This document shows, piece after piece, positions 6,569-7,869 of a stretch of DNA of 7,869 nucleotides (within the stretch, counting starts at the first letter, position 1; every line of letters starts with the position of its first letter). The translations under genes and the position numbers were made by a program. A model generated the notes under the pieces. It was given only the letters and a program-made list of their open reading frames with translations, was not told the DNA's origin and made no database searches. Source of the DNA: CAYJOG01 sp964371695 [NCBI: uncultured bacterium] (GTDB taxonomy: Bacteria; CAYJOG01); NCBI GenBank assembly GCA_964371695.1, contig CAYJOG010000113.1:1-7869 (forward strand), in the 5' to 3' direction.

Positions 6569-6597
6569 TTGCCAGCGCCGGTTGGCGTTGTTAACAT
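6569..6597 (+). promoter_or_regulatory. Candidate sigma-70-type promoter immediately before hfq
   Basis: TTGCCA (6569-6574, 5 of 6 to consensus) and TAACAT (6592-6597, 4 of 6) are separated by exactly 17 bases. Transcription would then begin around 6604, only about 3 bases before the hfq ATG at 6607, giving an almost leaderless message. The region 6508-6606 is the whole divergent gap between ppk2 and hfq. It also holds a GC-rich direct repeat (aggggcc/aggggcg, 6531-6546) and no other clear signal. Confidence 0.4.
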
Positions 6598-6606
6598 GCC
6601 CAAACC

Positions 6607-6879
6607 ATGAGCGTGCCAACCCAGCCCAACCTGCAAGACACATTTCTGAACAAGGTGCGCGCACAGAAAATCCCTGTGAGCATCTTTCTGGTGAACGGCG
6701 TGCAGCTCAAGGGCAACGTGGCCGGGTTTGACCGTTTCACGGTGATTCTCGAAACAGCGGGCAAACATCAGCTCATTTTCAAACACGGCATCACGTCGGT
6801 GTTTCCGTCGCGCCCCATCAAGGGCCTGATGGAAGACGCCTTCAGCGCCTGTTCCCCCGCCGAGGCCGAGGGGCCATGA
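6607..6879 (+). CDS. hfq: RNA chaperone Hfq
   Basis: A 90-residue Sm-like protein that forms a hexameric ring and pairs small RNAs with mRNAs in the cytoplasm. The Sm1 region is [20 protein letters not shown] (9-28) followed by VNGVQLKG (29-36), and Sm2 is [15 protein letters not shown] (56-70). Compared with E. coli Hfq from memory: the proximal residues Q8, F42, K56 and H57 correspond to Q10, F44, K59 and H60, while Q41 becomes R43 and Y55 becomes F58. Distal Y25, I30 and K31 become F27, V32 and Q33. The rim arginine patch R16-R17-E-R19 becomes R18-A-Q-K21, so it is weaker. A short non-conserved acidic tail (72-90) follows the core. No clear ribosome-binding site precedes the ATG, though a promoter-like pair lies very close. 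The stop overlaps the dapF start by ATGA. Identification is firm. Confidence 0.96.
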   Translation: MSVPTQPNLQDTFLNKVRAQKIPVSIFLVNGVQLKGNVAGFDRFTVILETAGKHQLIFKHGITSVFPSRPIKGLMEDAFSACSPAEAEGP

Positions 6880-7733
6880 GCGCCCGGCGCAACACGCCGC
6901 TGCCCATTCACAAATATCACGGTCTGGGCAACGATTTCATCGTGCTGGATGCCCGCCGCCGGGGCATTTTTCTCAGCGCCGCCGAGGCCGCCGCCCTGTG
7001 CGACCGCCACACCGGCGTGGGGGGCGATGGTGTCATCTGGGTGCTCAAGGGAACCCGCGCGCCGCTGCACATGCATATCCACAACGCCGATGGCAGCGAG
7101 CCGGGCATGTGCGGCAACGGTGTGCGGGTGTTCGCCCATTTTCTGGCCGATCAGGGTCTGCTCAAGCCGGGTGCGGCCATGCCGGTGCAAACCCCCAGCG
7201 GCATGGTCACGGTGACATTGCTGGAACACCACGATGCCGACGCCACAGTCAAGGTGGACATGGGCCGCCCGCGCCTGTCGCCTAGACAGATTCCCGTGCT
7301 CAGCGACAAACAGCCGGTGCTGGACCTGAAAGTGAAGGTGGGCGGCAAGGATTATCTGTTCAATTGCGTGAGCATGGGCAACCCCCACGCCATTCATTTC
7401 ACAACCAAAATCACCGATGCACTGGTGCTGGGCGTGGGGCCGCTGGTGGAGCGCCACAAGCTGTTCCCGCAAAAAACCAACGTGGAGTTTGCGGTGGTGC
7501 GGGACAGGGGTCACATCACCATGCGGGTATTTGAGCGGGGCGTGGGTGAGACCCAGGCTTGCGGCACGGGAGCCTGCGCCACGGCGGTGGCGGCCATGCT
7601 GAGGGGCGTGGTGGACCAGTCGGTGACCGTGAGCCTGTTGGGCGGGGATTTGTGCATCGAGTGGCCCGGCAAGACAAAGCCGGTGTTCATGACAGGCCCC
7701 TCGAAGCGTGTTTTTACGGGCCAGTTGGGATAG
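6876..7733 (+). CDS. dapF: Diaminopimelate epimerase
   Basis: Converts LL- to meso-diaminopimelate, supplying lysine and peptidoglycan synthesis; a cofactor-independent two-base enzyme in the cytoplasm. At 285 residues it has the usual length. Motifs in order: [13 protein letters not shown] (13-25), [10 protein letters not shown] (43-52), [15 protein letters not shown] (70-84) with the first catalytic cysteine C79, SMGNPH (166-171), TNVEFA (201-206) and [18 protein letters not shown] (220-237) with the second catalytic cysteine C229. Both cysteines and their flanks are intact, so the gene should be functional. The ATG at 6876 overlaps the hfq stop (ATGA). A GAGG at 6862-6865, 10 bases upstream, could serve as ribosome-binding site; the GAGGGG at 6868-6873 is too close. 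Expression is therefore probably tied to hfq. Confidence 0.97.
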   Translation: MSARRNTPLPIHKYHGLGNDFIVLDARRRGIFLSAAEAAALCDRHTGVGGDGVIWVLKGTRAPLHMHIHNADGSEPGMCGNGVRVFAHFLADQGLLKPGAAMPVQTPSGMVTVTLLEHHDADATVKVDMGRPRLSPRQIPVLSDKQPVLDLKVKVGGKDYLFNCVSMGNPHAIHFTTKITDALVLGVGPLVERHKLFPQKTNVEFAVVRDRGHITMRVFERGVGETQACGTGACATAVAAMLRGVVDQSVTVSLLGGDLCIEWPGKTKPVFMTGPSKRVFTGQLG

Positions 7734-7869
7734 GCGCAGATTTCAGGCCGGAGGGCTGAAGCGGGAATCCAGTCAAACATAGGCAAACCCCTCTTTTCCC
7801 TTTTTCAGTGGGGCGGGGGGGGGGCGCCCCCCCGGAATTAAAAAAATGTGTTTGTGTGTTTTTTTTATT
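7734..7869. other. Gene-free right edge: weak hairpin, repeat remnant, low-complexity end
   Basis: No coding region is supported in these 136 bases. Positions 7742-7760 can form an imperfect hairpin (TTCAG/CTGAA outer stem, one mismatch, two more G-C pairs) just after dapF. The nearest T-rich stretch (7791-7805) is about 30 bases downstream, so it is at best a weak terminator candidate. The GCGGGAATCC at 7761-7770 matches half of the dRS3/REP-like repeat near 5737. From about 7810 the sequence becomes a long G-run, a GC palindrome (7818-7833), an A-run and then T/G-rich bases. This is unlike the rest of the window and suggests a poor-quality or contig-end region. Confidence 0.6.
7759..7774. 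repeat. Degenerate half copy of dRS3/REP-like repeat
   Basis: AAGCGGGAATCCAGTC at 7759-7774 is the right-hand half of the dispersed palindrome whose fuller copy lies at 5731-5758. Its left arm (the ATTCCCGC part) is not present upstream. It sits just after dapF, again in a gene-end gap. Confidence 0.5.

Noticed and set aside
6596-6610. Four-codon upstream open frame (ATG...TGA) overlapping the hfq start
   Set aside because: Too short to distinguish from chance, and no ribosome-binding site precedes it.
6768-7514. Minus-strand open frame opposite hfq/dapF
   Set aside because: Both plus-strand genes carry full family motifs; the antisense product is histidine-rich without recognisable features.
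1-7869. CRISPR array, tRNA, rRNA, insertion sequence or phage genes
   Set aside because: No spaced direct repeats, cloverleaf-like segments, transposase motifs or terminal inverted repeats were seen.

Overview
This 7.9 kb window comes from a Gram-negative bacterium with fairly high GC content. It falls into two blocks. Positions 1-5718 hold a tightly packed plus-strand operon of periplasm-facing cytochromes plus an unusual multidomain universal stress protein. Positions 5782-7733 hold housekeeping or stress genes: a PPK2-family polyphosphate kinase on the minus strand, then hfq and dapF on the plus strand. A proteobacterium or a relative with chemolithotrophic or respiratory habits fits the c-type cytochromes, the Hfq type and the dRS3/REP-like repeat, but the lineage cannot be settled from sequence reading alone.

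Operon (1-5718). Gene 1 is cut by the left edge of the window. It is a two-heme cytochrome c whose C-terminal tail resembles the small PCP_red domain found at the C-terminus of light-independent protochlorophyllide reductase subunit B. Gene 2 (1128-1883) is a mono-heme cytochrome c held by three predicted membrane helices. Gene 3 (1885-3771) has a signal peptide, two cytochrome c domains, an ethylbenzene-dehydrogenase-gamma/NxrC-like b-heme domain interrupted by an apparent bacterial Ig-like (Big_2) insert, and a C-terminal membrane anchor. Gene 4 (3775-5718) is a cytoplasmic protein with two USP domains, a PCP_red-like domain, a rubredoxin-like four-cysteine knuckle and another PCP_red-like domain. 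The junctions (ATGA overlap, 1 base, 3 bases) imply one transcript with coupled translation. Together the genes supply five c-type hemes, probably one b-type heme and a cytoplasmic nucleotide/metal-binding partner. This looks like a membrane electron-transfer module. Its electron donor and acceptor are not visible, and the catalytic or quinone-reactive subunits may lie upstream of the window.

Right block. A short convergent gap (5719-5781) carries a dRS3/REP-like hairpin. ppk2 runs leftward (6507-5782). A 99-bp divergent gap (6508-6606) carries a candidate promoter very close to the hfq start. hfq and dapF overlap by ATGA. The last 136 bases (7734-7869) hold no gene: they contain a degenerate half copy of the same repeat, a weak hairpin and a low-complexity right edge that may be poor-quality sequence.

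The most interesting feature is the operon itself. A PCP_red-like domain appears on both sides of the membrane (a predicted periplasmic cytochrome and a cytoplasmic USP), alongside a c/c/b heme fusion with an Ig-like insert.
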